A stretch of 64,000 nt of DNA. Source: Oasisia sp. SBJ-2009 (taxonomy: Eukaryota; Annelida; Polychaeta; Sabellida; Siboglinidae). The notes under the pieces were generated by a model. It was not told the DNA's origin and searched no databases. It saw only the letters and a list, made by a program, of their open reading frames with translations. The stretch is from NCBI GenBank assembly GCA_964017155.1, contig OZ024857.1:20059404-20123403 (forward strand), in the 5' to 3' direction. Made by a program: the position numbers and the translations under genes. Below, piece after piece: positions 35,279-44,100 of this stretch. Numbering within the stretch: position 1 is the first letter of the stretch; every line of letters starts with the position of its first letter.

Positions 35279-38200
35279 CACACACATCAAGCAGACTGTG
35301 CAAATGATTTTTACTACACCAAATGTGAAGCAAGGGCTATGACCGTAATGCCAGTAATAAATAAATTTATTAATAATAAATGTAAGTCATAGTAAGAGAT
35401 GTGGCAAAATAGGAATTTTACCACTGGGAAATAATCGTGCTTTGCTGCAAATTGCAACATTTCCCTTTACAGTGAGCAGCTTCTGGATCTAGAAAGTTTT
35501 ATCTGATCTTTATACATGAACTTTTAGTTTTCGCTTACACTAAAACCACGAATATGTAATATTACTACCTCGCACACTGATTACAACAATTACAAACAAT
35601 TCCCACCTGGATGTCATTGTCACACATGCTGGCACTGTGCTTGCTGGAATGTTTCGCCCAATCTTCTTTCTCTTCCACATCTTCCACCCTGCTATGTTTA
35701 CTGTCACCACTGTCAACTGGTGCCGTGTCATCGTCGTCTGGCGACACGTCACCATTCATCCACACCTCGACACCAGTATGACCAATGTCTCTGCGCTTCC
35801 TCTCATTCCTGCCACCAAATCCATGCTCCCTATTTTCGTTCATCCCATTCTCCAGCCTAAATTTCATCTCATCAACACTACTTCTAAATATGTCGTCTGC
35901 TTTCTCAAACGACCTTGACACATGTTCATCGTGACCTCCTCGTGCTTTCCCAGTTGACCTTGACAAATGTTCCTTGCGACCTCCTTCCTCTTCATCATCT
36001 ATGTGTAGTGCTGAGTACAAATCATCAATGCGTTGAACTACATGACCTCTGCTGTAACCATTGTGACCTTGATGTTCAGCGTGCTGGTCGGCCATCTTGA
36101 TTTGACGCATACCTGGTTCTTCGAACATGACTAATTTAGAGGCAGCTTCATTTGCGTGAGGCGGTCGTTCCACGGTGGTTACTTGTTTGCATTCTGACCT
36201 TCTTAACAGGCGCTCGCGTTTCTGAGCTAAACTCTGTCTAATTTGTTCCTTCTCCCGAGTCTGTTTGTCTCTCAGGGCCTGCATGCTGAGTAGATGTGCA
36301 TTGAGAATGTGATCTATGTCTTCATTCATCGGCTCCAGGCCAACAATCTCATGGGCGTAGCGCGTCACCACATTAGCCTCTTCCTGAAAATAAAAGATCA
36401 GCAACTCAGAGCATTCCGCTGTATCAATACTTCACCATGTTCCCAGCAAACATGTAACTTTCCCGTAACGTTAGCAGAAATTTATAATTAGGTTATGCAG
36501 TAACATTCCTATATATAACATTTAGGGAACGTAAAGAAAACTTTCCGAAAAAACATTAGGAGAACGTTACCTGCTAACATTATCGTAATGTAGAAATAAC
36601 GTTCTGCTAACATTCGAATAACCTGATTTTGTTAGCTGGGTTCGTTCTAACAATGGTGCAGTATGTGGAGACAAAGTACACAGTGTGCCAAAGGGACCAA
36701 TGTCAGTGTTTTCCATCAGTCCACCAGGTGGCGTCACCACATAGTGAGGGGCATAATGCCAGCAGGTGGCGCCACTCAAAGGGGTTGGTTGATCGATGCT
36801 ACATCACAGCGTTCGAACTGAGTTTAGTTATTCGCTGATTTCACGTGCACAAGCAGTGTTCGGACCCGAAGTCCAGATGTGATCCACAAATCCTTCAAGA
36901 AGTGTGAGGTCACAATTGCACTGGGTGGAACAGGGGAAGATACCGTCCATGCAGGGGACATGTCGGATGAAGGTGATTCGTGTGAGACCTTCCCAAGGGA
37001 AGAGACAGAGAGTGAGCTGGGACACTAAGACAATGTCATCAGAGGAGTTGGGATTGTTGTCCCAGCTGAGAGTCTAGACTCTTCAGTGAAGGACAATGAT
37101 GATGATTACTACGGATCAACTAGCCCAGGCCACTGAACACTGCTAATGTAATTGAAGACTATATTTGATACAAAAAACTTACCGTTCGTAATGACTATAA
37201 GGATTTTATTACATGCTGTAATTATAATAAATATATCAATCGATGTTTTTTAATTTTTACCATGAACTCGCAGGAAAATGTTGGAGTGGCTCAGAAATTG
37301 GATTTCTTGCTCCACAGATCTTAAAACGCAACAAAATAATTCTTCAACACATTTCTGCCAGATATCTCACCTCGTCGTGTTTTCTCTTCAGATCCGATTC
37401 AGACAGTACTTCGACCTTGGTGTTTTCACCAAGGTCACTGGTGTCAGTTCCAAGGTCACATGAAACTGCGCAATGCCATTGTGGGGAAGCATCTGAACTT
37501 GTTGCTGAATCCGTGAAGGTGGTCGGTGTCTGTCCAGTGGTGCTGGAATCGACAGTAGTCGGCCTTCCGTCTGCAATGTCTCTCGCATTCTTGTTCAACT
37601 CCCATAGTTTCTGTACAATTTTTGTATTTGTAGCCACAAAGTTTTCAAGGCCCTGAAAAGCACAATGACAGGCTTCATAGCATTCTGTGGTGCTGTGAAA
37701 GACAGCGTCCGTACCGTTCTGAAGATTTGAAACTCAAGTTTATTCATGACTCCCTCGGCCCTGTACAAACCACGGAGAAAGTTGTTGGTGATTAGAAAGG
37801 CTTGGGAATAAGAACAAAAGTCTCAGGTCTTGGGTGTTTCCTACAAACTTGGGCTAACACAGGAGTTCTTCTCTAGAATTAGTGAGTCCACTACAGGTTA
37901 CACATTTACCCCCTGTGTGAGATCTTTTACTTCCCCTGGCATAGTCACCAGATAGAAGGGACCACCGGCTTTTAGTGTCTTTTCCAAAAGACACAGGCAA
38001 ATGTGGGGTGAACGAAATTGCCTAAGTTTCGAAATAGCAGTAGGTGGGATTGAACCATTGTCCCCTCGATTGACAGGTCGGCGCTCTACCGCGTGACCAC
38101 TGCTCCCCACAAAAGAGAGGATATGGGAATATATTTGTTTATTTCCATAATGAGAGTTATGAAAATTGGTTAATGTTTTGGGCTGGCTAGTGATGATAGT

Positions 38201-38791
38201 TTCTGAAGTGTTAAACAATGTCTCAACATGCTTTAGTCACCATTATATTCTGTATTCACATCCCGTAAATTGAAGTGTCCACGAACTGTGTAGATGTCCA
38301 TAATATAAAATAATGTACACATGAAAGTGATACGATAAACTTCAGAACTACGTGTTTCAGCCTGGATTAAGTTACTTTTCCTGGGAGAACCCCCCCAGAA
38401 CGTCCACCCGACACATCCATTCCCACAAATGGGAAAAGCAATTCTGAATAGACATGTCTACCATTTGTTAGAGCGGAAATCATTCTATTCATATTTCTCG
38501 CAGGGACTGTGATTAGACTGACCGATAAGTCTGAGTCGACCTCCACTATCATGTCGTGGATGCGCAGTAGTTCGTCCTGTAGGTGACCTCGGATGGCGAG
38601 TAGCTCCTTGATACGTGGAAGATGCATCTCCCTCTCCACAGCCAGGTTCAGCTTCTTGATGCGCTCATCTCCTTCATCCATTTGCTGAAGGCAGAGCAGA
38701 TGTTTGTGTTAGAAACAGTGGTCAGGATGAAACTATGTACTTGTTTATATCAGATGTGTGTGTGTGTGTGGTGTGTGTGTGGTGTGTGTGT

Positions 38792-38874
<83 letters not shown>

Positions 38875-41800
38875 TGTGGTGTGTGTGTTAGTGTTTGTAG
38901 TTTGTGTGTGTGTGTGTGTGTGTGTGCGTGCGTGCGTGCCTGCGTGCGTGCGTGCGTGCGTGTGTGTGTGTACCTCGGTATATATGATGTATGTCTTTGT
39001 GTGTGGAGTTTATGTGTGTATATGTGTACTGTGTGTATGTGTGGTGTATATGTGTGTGATGTGTATGTGTGTGTCTGTGTGTATGTATATGATGTATGCC
39101 TTTGTGTGTGGAGTATGTATATGTGTGTATGTGATGGGTGTATGTATGTTTGTTTGTTTGTTTGAGCATACCCAGTACATACAACACATATTCTCAGAAA
39201 AAGAATATTGCAGTAACTAATAACACAACAGAGCAGGGTGTAGATGTGTGTCTCTCTCTATGAGTCTGAGACTTTTCTATTACTGTTGTTTGACAAAATG
39301 GAAGTTTATTTGGCCATTGTTATTGCCCATAATATTATATGGATTCTACATGTCGTTAACCACCATGAACAATCACAATTTGATCTGGTGCTATATTACT
39401 TATTAAATAAAATATATTATATTATATAAATACATTAACAAGTTAGGTTAATACAAAAATCACAAATTATACTTTGGATATACGCCAAACATAATAATCC
39501 GGTAACAATCCCATGACCTGTACTTCCTATAGAATTAAGACTACAAAAGCTTAACTGCAGACATCCATTCTCCTTCAGTAAACAGTGATTCATAGATTTC
39601 ATTCTCTCCAGTTTTTAATCCTGGTGGCCTCGTGTAGTGTATACTAACTGAAATAGCCCACTGGTCAATGTAGTGTCTGCTGTTGGACAATGGCCAGAAT
39701 ATGCTGGTTATATTGACCAATTTGCTGTACTGACAAATGTGAGTCTGCACTAACAATGACCAATATAATATAATGTGCCAAGTTTCTATTACCAGTTTGC
39801 ACCAGCACTAAGCAAACTTCCTAGATGTTTAACAAGCAGAATGACAAACGTTCAGGTGGCACGCAACAGTCTGTAAAAACAGTATAGAGTCAGTGGTCAT
39901 ATTTAACTGACCATCTGAAAAAGAGACTGTATAATTTAAGAGGCAGAGAGGTGACACAGACGCAGGGTGGAATTTGAGAGTGATGAGACATGTGTAGGAC
40001 TTGTAAGATGCTACACAACCAACACTGACTAAGACTGACAACACTCAGCATTCTGGACACAAAAGACAAATACCCCCAGGGTAGATAATACACGAAACAC
40101 CAAACTAATAAGCCCAATTTGCAGGTTACTGTTTGAAAGGCAAGATACATTTAATTGGCAATCAAGACATGGACAGGTGACCATGCCTAACTTATCCTAA
40201 ACTACTCACAACTGAACTCTGGATAATAGGTTGATGCATTCTGTGTCTAAAATATTTCTCTAAATAAAAAAAAGTTATCAGGTCAGCTCTTGTGCAATTA
40301 ATTTGTGGTATGTTACTTTACTGATCATTATAACCTTCACTTTAGTGAAAATAAAACAAAATACACATGATACAATCTATTATGAACATAAAACTTATGA
40401 CCAATAATATATTATAACATCAAGTTCAACACATTGATTACTGAGATATACATACCCCCAAATATTCTTCGGCCGTCCATATCTTTGCGAGGATGTCATC
40501 TTTTGAAGTATCGCAAATGGCTGCTGCACCAGAGCCATCTGGTGGCAGATTTACTCTCAAGTCTTGCACAATTTCTGCATCAGTTTCATTGATATCCTGA
40601 CCACCAGACGTCAGGTCAGGATAGACTTCAGTTCGCTGCAAGGAAACTCTGCCTCCAAGTGGTGGGGTTGGTGCGTCTTGATACCTTGAGTACTGCCCAC
40701 CAGACGTCACAACTGAGGCAGCATCATCATTGTGCTGTCTGGCAAATGCGCTACTTGTTGGTGACGTTACGACGGCTGTTGTATGTTGACCACCAGAGGT
40801 CTCTGATGGTACCATGTCATATCGCTGCCTGTCATAGCTGCGACAACTACAAACAGTGCCATAATTTAACATGCCATTTAATAATACATGCAATAACACA
40901 ATAATTTGATAACACTTTTTAAAAATAATAACAACATACCAAAATCCCAGTATGTTCATGAAAATATCATAAATTCTGACTCGTCTTACTGTTACACTTG
41001 TCATGTGGTCTCACTGGTCTGTCCTCTAAGAGACACCCAGTCTTCTAAAAGTATGTTTTGTAGAACTAGAAACAAGGATGTTTAAAATGTAATGGGACGC
41101 AGCAAAGCTAAGTAAAAGAATATTCCAGATGTAAGCCGATTCATGAAGTGCACTGGTCTGATCTGAATGGCATATGTATTGTAGTGGAATATATCATTCA
41201 TGGTTACAAGATGTTTTATTCTGTAAGAAATTCACTTACTTTGAAGCATAATTTGTGAAACGTACGACCTGGGTATGAAACTGGCACAAGAGGAAAGTGA
41301 ATATGCCACTTACATCAAACAGAGAGCTGCTACCATGAACAGAGACCAGGGATACCACCTGTCTGCCATCTACAGCCAAATTATCCCACCGAAATCTGAG
41401 CAACTGACACCAGTACGTGACACCGGTACGTGACACCGGTACGTGACACCGGTACGTGACACCGGTACGTGACACCGGTACGTGACACCGGTACGTGACA
41501 CCGGTACGTGACACCGGTACGTGACACCGGTACGTGACACCGGTACGTGACACCGGTACGTGACACCGGTACGTGACACCGGTACGTGACACCGGTACGT
41601 GACACCGGTACGTGACACCGGTACATGACACAGGTACGTGACACCGGTACTTGACACAGGTACGTGACCAGGACCCATAATTGCTGGGTCGAAATGTTGT
41701 ATACATGTTTCAAAAATTATGCTCCAAAATGAATTTTTACAAAGTAATGACATTGCTGTATGTTGCTTACCCTATACCATTACGTGACTCTGCTGGCATG

Positions 41801-41901
41801 TCATGACCATGTGTCATGAGACCATGTGACATGTGCCAGGGCAGTGATGTCACTGGCTGCTGTACTGCAACAGGTGTCTGACCAGATGCACCGGCTCCCA
41901 T
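25615..41901 (-). CDS. Unrecognised coiled-coil protein, about 860 aa, 14-15 coding exons
   Basis: I do not recognise the family. Exons, in transcript order: 41901-41771, 40846-40456, 38684-38523, 37652-37371, 36383-35607, 35154-35137, 33173-33120, 32406-32326, 31059-30847, 29995-29963, 29494-29303, 28748-28710, 28248-28186, 27504-27365, and a last few bases at 25621-25615 (ends KKRL, stop). Every junction from exon 2 to exon 14 is phase 0. The N-terminal 175 residues are Ser/Thr/Gly-rich and contain TSGGQ three times. Charged helical segments follow, e.g. [56 protein letters not shown] and [18 protein letters not shown], separated by acidic or His-rich linkers. The start used has a good Kozak context, but its exon begins at a plausible acceptor, so an upstream exon may exist. 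Exons 1 and 15 are the least certain; the core from exon 2 to exon 14 is well supported. Confidence 0.82.
26560..27364. repeat. 22-bp minisatellite, about 36 copies, touching a splice donor
   Basis: The unit is close to 'gtaagtaactgatgtcaagt' plus 'gt'. The array ends at the donor of coiled-coil exon 14 (27365): the intron's first bases GTCACTTGA are already part of a unit. On the gene strand each unit contains TTACTTAC and CATCAG, which resemble a branch site and an acceptor; on the opposite strand each contains GTAAGT, a consensus donor. Confidence 0.97.
27580..27655 (-). mobile_element. SINE family A, tail fragment
   Basis: Only about 75 bp remain ('aagttcttatatagcgcagt' to 'gctttacactttac'), in the intron of the coiled-coil gene between exons 13 and 14. 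Confidence 0.75.
27822..27990. repeat. (TATG)n/(TA)n compound microsatellite
   Basis: TATG, TGTG and TA runs are mixed, within an intron of the coiled-coil gene. Confidence 0.95.
31326..31556. repeat. 17-bp degenerate minisatellite, about 13 copies
   Basis: The unit is close to 'ccacctcacaattaggg', with frequent substitutions (tatta, gtcacc). It lies in the intron of the coiled-coil gene between the exons at 32326 and 31059. The copies are more diverged than in the other arrays, implying an older expansion. Confidence 0.9.
33895..34640. repeat. 740-bp polypurine (GGA/GGAGG) tract
   Basis: The + strand is almost entirely G and A, built from gaggag, ggaggtg and gaggatg units, with a near-perfect (gggagga) core at about 34340-34490. 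The complementary strand is open in several frames as Pro/Ser/Leu repeats, an artefact of composition. It lies in an intron of the coiled-coil gene, so the transcript carries the C/T-rich strand. Triplex or G-quadruplex formation is possible on composition grounds. Confidence 0.95.
34970..35028. repeat. Two poly-G runs in a short direct duplication
   Basis: Two units, each a run of 13-14 G followed by 'tagtttgacaaattc', sit head to tail inside an intron of the coiled-coil gene. Homopolymer length here is prone to sequencing error. Confidence 0.85.
35137..35154 (-). CDS. 18-nt microexon (ESSRVQ) of the coiled-coil gene
   Basis: A strong acceptor (ATCTACAG) and donor (GTAACTG) enclose exactly 18 nt that read ESSRVQ in the phase required by both neighbouring exons. 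It sits alone in a 2.4-kb intron beside a CACG/CA microsatellite. Its size fits skipping without a frame change. Inclusion in mRNA is inferred. Confidence 0.6.
35219..35287. repeat. (CACG)n/(CA)n microsatellite
   Basis: CACG/CATG tetranucleotides pass into a CA dinucleotide run, in the same intron as the proposed 18-nt microexon. Confidence 0.95.
35607..36383 (-). CDS. Largest exon (777 nt) of the unrecognised coiled-coil gene
   Basis: This exon encodes residues 323-581. It begins [20 protein letters not shown], continues through a charged helix (about 350-372) and then becomes polar and low in hydrophobics, rich in His, Asp, Glu and Arg (for example an SPDDDD acidic run), which suggests a disordered central region. 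Acceptor TTTTCAG and donor CAG/GTGGGA are clear and both ends are phase 0. Uninterrupted reading over 777 nt makes it the strongest single evidence that the gene is real. Confidence 0.9.
36442..36640. mobile_element. About 200-bp MITE with cccagcwaaca-type inverted ends
   Basis: The left end reads 'cccagcaaacatgtaacttt' and the right end, reverse-complemented, 'cccagctaacaaaatcaggt'. Inside are repeated forms of 'aacgttagcagaa' in both orientations. It has no coding capacity and is a non-autonomous DNA element in the intron of the coiled-coil gene just upstream of its 777-nt exon. No convincing target duplication was found. Confidence 0.65.
36721..36771 (+). promoter_or_regulatory. Two CTCF-like motifs 38 bp apart
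   Basis: CCACCAGGTGGCG at 36721-36733 and CCAGCAGGTGGCG at 36759-36771 both match the well-known CTCF core (CCASYAGRKGGCR) in the same orientation. Occupancy is unknown. Confidence 0.4.
37816..38111 (-). mobile_element. SINE family B, full length (coiled-coil gene intron)
   Basis: It shares head, box B ('tggttcaatcccac') and body with the copy at 18495, including 'gacactaaaagccggtggtc' on the minus strand. It lies about 165 nt upstream of the exon at 37652. Confidence 0.85.
38755..39165. repeat. Long (GT)n compound microsatellite
   Basis: GT runs are interspersed with GTGC, TGTA and finally GTTT units. The apparent Cys/Val-rich reading frames are repeat artefacts. It lies next to the acceptor side of the coiled-coil exon at 38684. 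Confidence 0.97.
41237..41735. mobile_element. MITE copy (same family as 52540-52775) expanded by an internal minisatellite
   Basis: The left end 'cttactttgaagcataattt' and the right end 'attatgctccaaaatg' mirror each other and match the ends of the palindromic element at 52540-52775, including the inner 'gggtcgaaatgttgta' motif. The interior is replaced by a 13-bp tandem array. It lies in the first intron of the coiled-coil gene model. Confidence 0.65.
41405..41668. repeat. 13-bp minisatellite, about 20 copies
   Basis: The unit is 'acaccggtacgtg', nearly perfect through the middle and variable at the edges. Because 13 is not a multiple of 3, all three minus-strand frames read the same 13-residue cycle without stops. 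It contains the palindromes accggt and gtac. Confidence 0.97.
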
Positions 41902-42140
41902 TTCATTGCACCTGGCACAGACAAGACTTTGTATCCAAGTTTGTAAATGGAAAAGTAGTAGTGAAATTGCAAAGAAATGTACCAAACATAGATAAACAGT
42001 TACTGCTTTAATGATAGTAATGTTATGTCGTTTGTATAATTTGTAATGGGCCTTCTATTATAACTGCTTACGTAAATTATGATGGATAAGGATATATGAT
42101 CATATATCACTGATGTACGTATCATTGATATAGTGCATTC

Positions 42141-42881
42141 CAGACATGGGGTCAAATACATTTGTATTATAAAGTATTTAAATACTTTTTTCAAAGTATT
42201 TGATCTTTAGGAATGAAAAGTATTTGTATTTAAATACTTTCCTAAAGTATTTGACTTTTTCAAATACTTTCAAAAAAGTGCTAATTACTGATGAAGACAC
42301 TTAACAGCAGGTGTTCCCATGGCCCTGGCAGTGACCACAACTTTTGTTTGCTCAAGGCCAGAAGATGGATTAGCACCTGACAGTGACCATAGGTCAATAT
42401 CCCCTTTGTTCTTTAGCCAGGCTCCAAGCTGGCACCAGGCTATTCTGGTTTCCTGGCTGACTTTGAAGTTGGGCTGTCACACTTCCTCACAACATCTTAG
42501 CAGTGTCTCTACTAAGGGCAACATCTAGGCATTTTATTAACAAACAACATATTTTGTCCTTTACCTCTGTGGTTAGAAGTTTTTGAGTCAATTGTCACTG
42601 TGATGTAGTTAGCAATAACAATACACCCTAGGCCTAGCTCTGGTTTGCCTGTCAATGTCATCATCTGAACAAAACACTAACTATGCCATAAACTAGATGT
42701 CTCAATATACGAGTTGCTTTTATTTTGCCTACATAGTAAAACATCCTGAAAATGAAATGTATTTGAAGTAGTTTCCAATGTATTTGTATTTAAATACATT
42801 TGTATTTAAAAGTATTTGTATTTGAATCCTTCAAGAGTATTTGTATTGAAATACATTTCAATGTATTTGACCCCATGTCTG
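42141..42881. mobile_element. hAT-like non-autonomous DNA transposon, 741 bp
   Basis: Terminal inverted repeats are 'cagacatggggtcaaatac' at the left and its complement 'gtatttgaccccatgtctg' at the right. Flanking 8-mers gtgcattc and atgcattc agree at 7 of 8 positions, as expected for hAT target duplications. Subterminal regions are packed with AAATACAAATACTT-like repeats. No transposase is encoded. The same junction is found at 63888-63896. Confidence 0.85.
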
Positions 42882-44100
42882 ATGCATTCAAATATTGATA
42901 GCAATGACGAGGATTAGGGTGAATACGTTCTAAAAGATAATTTCCAGTTTCAATTAATTTTAATCAATTAAAATTCCTTTACAGTCTTTTTCAATTCCAA
43001 TTCCTGCTAAAAAATCTTTCGACTCCAGCTCAATTCCTGGTCCGAAATAATTCAACCGAAAGTTTTTCAATGGTTTTGATAGTTTTTAATATTAATGTTG
43101 TTATCTATAAAGGGGAGTGAAGGATCGAGTTATATATGCTATTTATAAATGAAAGCATTCAGTATGTTCTCATATAAGTGTCAGCACAAGGGAAATACAT
43201 TATATAGGGCATATAATAGGCTATATAAAATACTGGCTTATTTTTTCCGCTCAAGCTCACCTCAAGAAAAACAATTTTGATTAAAAAAGGCAGATCACTT
43301 CCCTAAATATCCCTCCACAAATATTGAGAACTAAACGGGTACGGAAATCACAACTGTTTTAACTTTGACCTGGGTCCTCGCATACTTTCGAGCTTTTTGA
43401 CCTGTGATTGTGTCTGGCCTCTCCTCTGCCCGTGAATGATATCAGTCTCAGATATGGCACTTTGTCTTAGTCTTAGATAGCGCGTTATAATCTCGTGTTT
43501 TTTGTTTTATTTCATGGAGAATCTACGATTATGACACCGCCGTCATGTCAAGCAAACGCAAAATGAACATCATTAGTAATTCGTGGATTACCTTGTTCGC
43601 GCGATTAATGTCGGCGCTTCGCCTTCGGTAGCCTGTCGATAATCTCAACCTGGTGTCAGAATGTACGCAGCCGTCGCTTGTAGGTGATCTTAAACACCGC
43701 GCGCGGACACCGTACAAGCACGATATTTCATGCAAATCAAGTCACAACAATGCATTTACACCTCGTGACTATGTCACTTACGGTAGCACATTTATAAACC
43801 ATATGCACGTCCAAACAGACTTCTATTTCGAGGAACTATACGATGACACATTGCTGTATGATTTTGCAGAACGGCACGACGCACCTGTGTCACGTGACTT
43901 CGTTATTTACCAACGTTGCTAGACGATCGCCAGTCGAGTCGTGACCTAAGCCTTAGCCTGAGCCGATGATCGCGAAACTAATAATCGGCGTGAATGATTC
44001 ACAAACTCGTGACGTTTGCCACACCCGTAGCGTTCGTTTGTTTTTGTATTTCAACCTATTCGCAAAAAACAGTCAATTATCTCACTAACTATGCGAGTAA
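42882..44100 (+). repeat. Inverted duplication, copy A (between the coiled-coil gene and PRIM1)
   Basis: Sequence from the hAT right end to about 44100 is repeated in reverse orientation at about 62836-63895. Shared landmarks include 'cctgctaaaa', 'gttatctataaaggggagtg', 'gaaagcattcagtatgttct', 'gcaaacgcaaaatgaacatc', 'cacctgtgtcacgtgacttc' and 'aattatctcact'. Copy A keeps about 230 bp (about 43615-43845) absent from copy B. This copy is CpG-rich between 43.4 and 44.4 kb and could hold the promoter or 5' exon of the coiled-coil gene, with a possible donor (AACAAG/GTAATC) ending at 43592. Confidence 0.85.

Noticed and set aside
38735..39220. 161-aa Cys/Val-rich ORF
   Set aside because: It is the reading of a (GT)n microsatellite; no protein signature outside the repeat.
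41236..41753. Three overlapping 110-156 aa ORFs with [13 protein letters not shown] repeats
   Set aside because: Caused by the 13-bp tandem array, which is stop-free in all three frames; no splice fit with the coiled-coil exons was found.
25615..41901. Identification of the coiled-coil gene as EVC2/limbin or another named ciliary coiled-coil protein
   Set aside because: Considered because of the helix-and-linker layout, but I see no diagnostic block and no transmembrane segment in the supported exons.
43653..43922. 89-aa + strand ORF in the inverted duplication
   Set aside because: It is interrupted by the 230-bp segment difference between the two copies and shows no recognisable domain.
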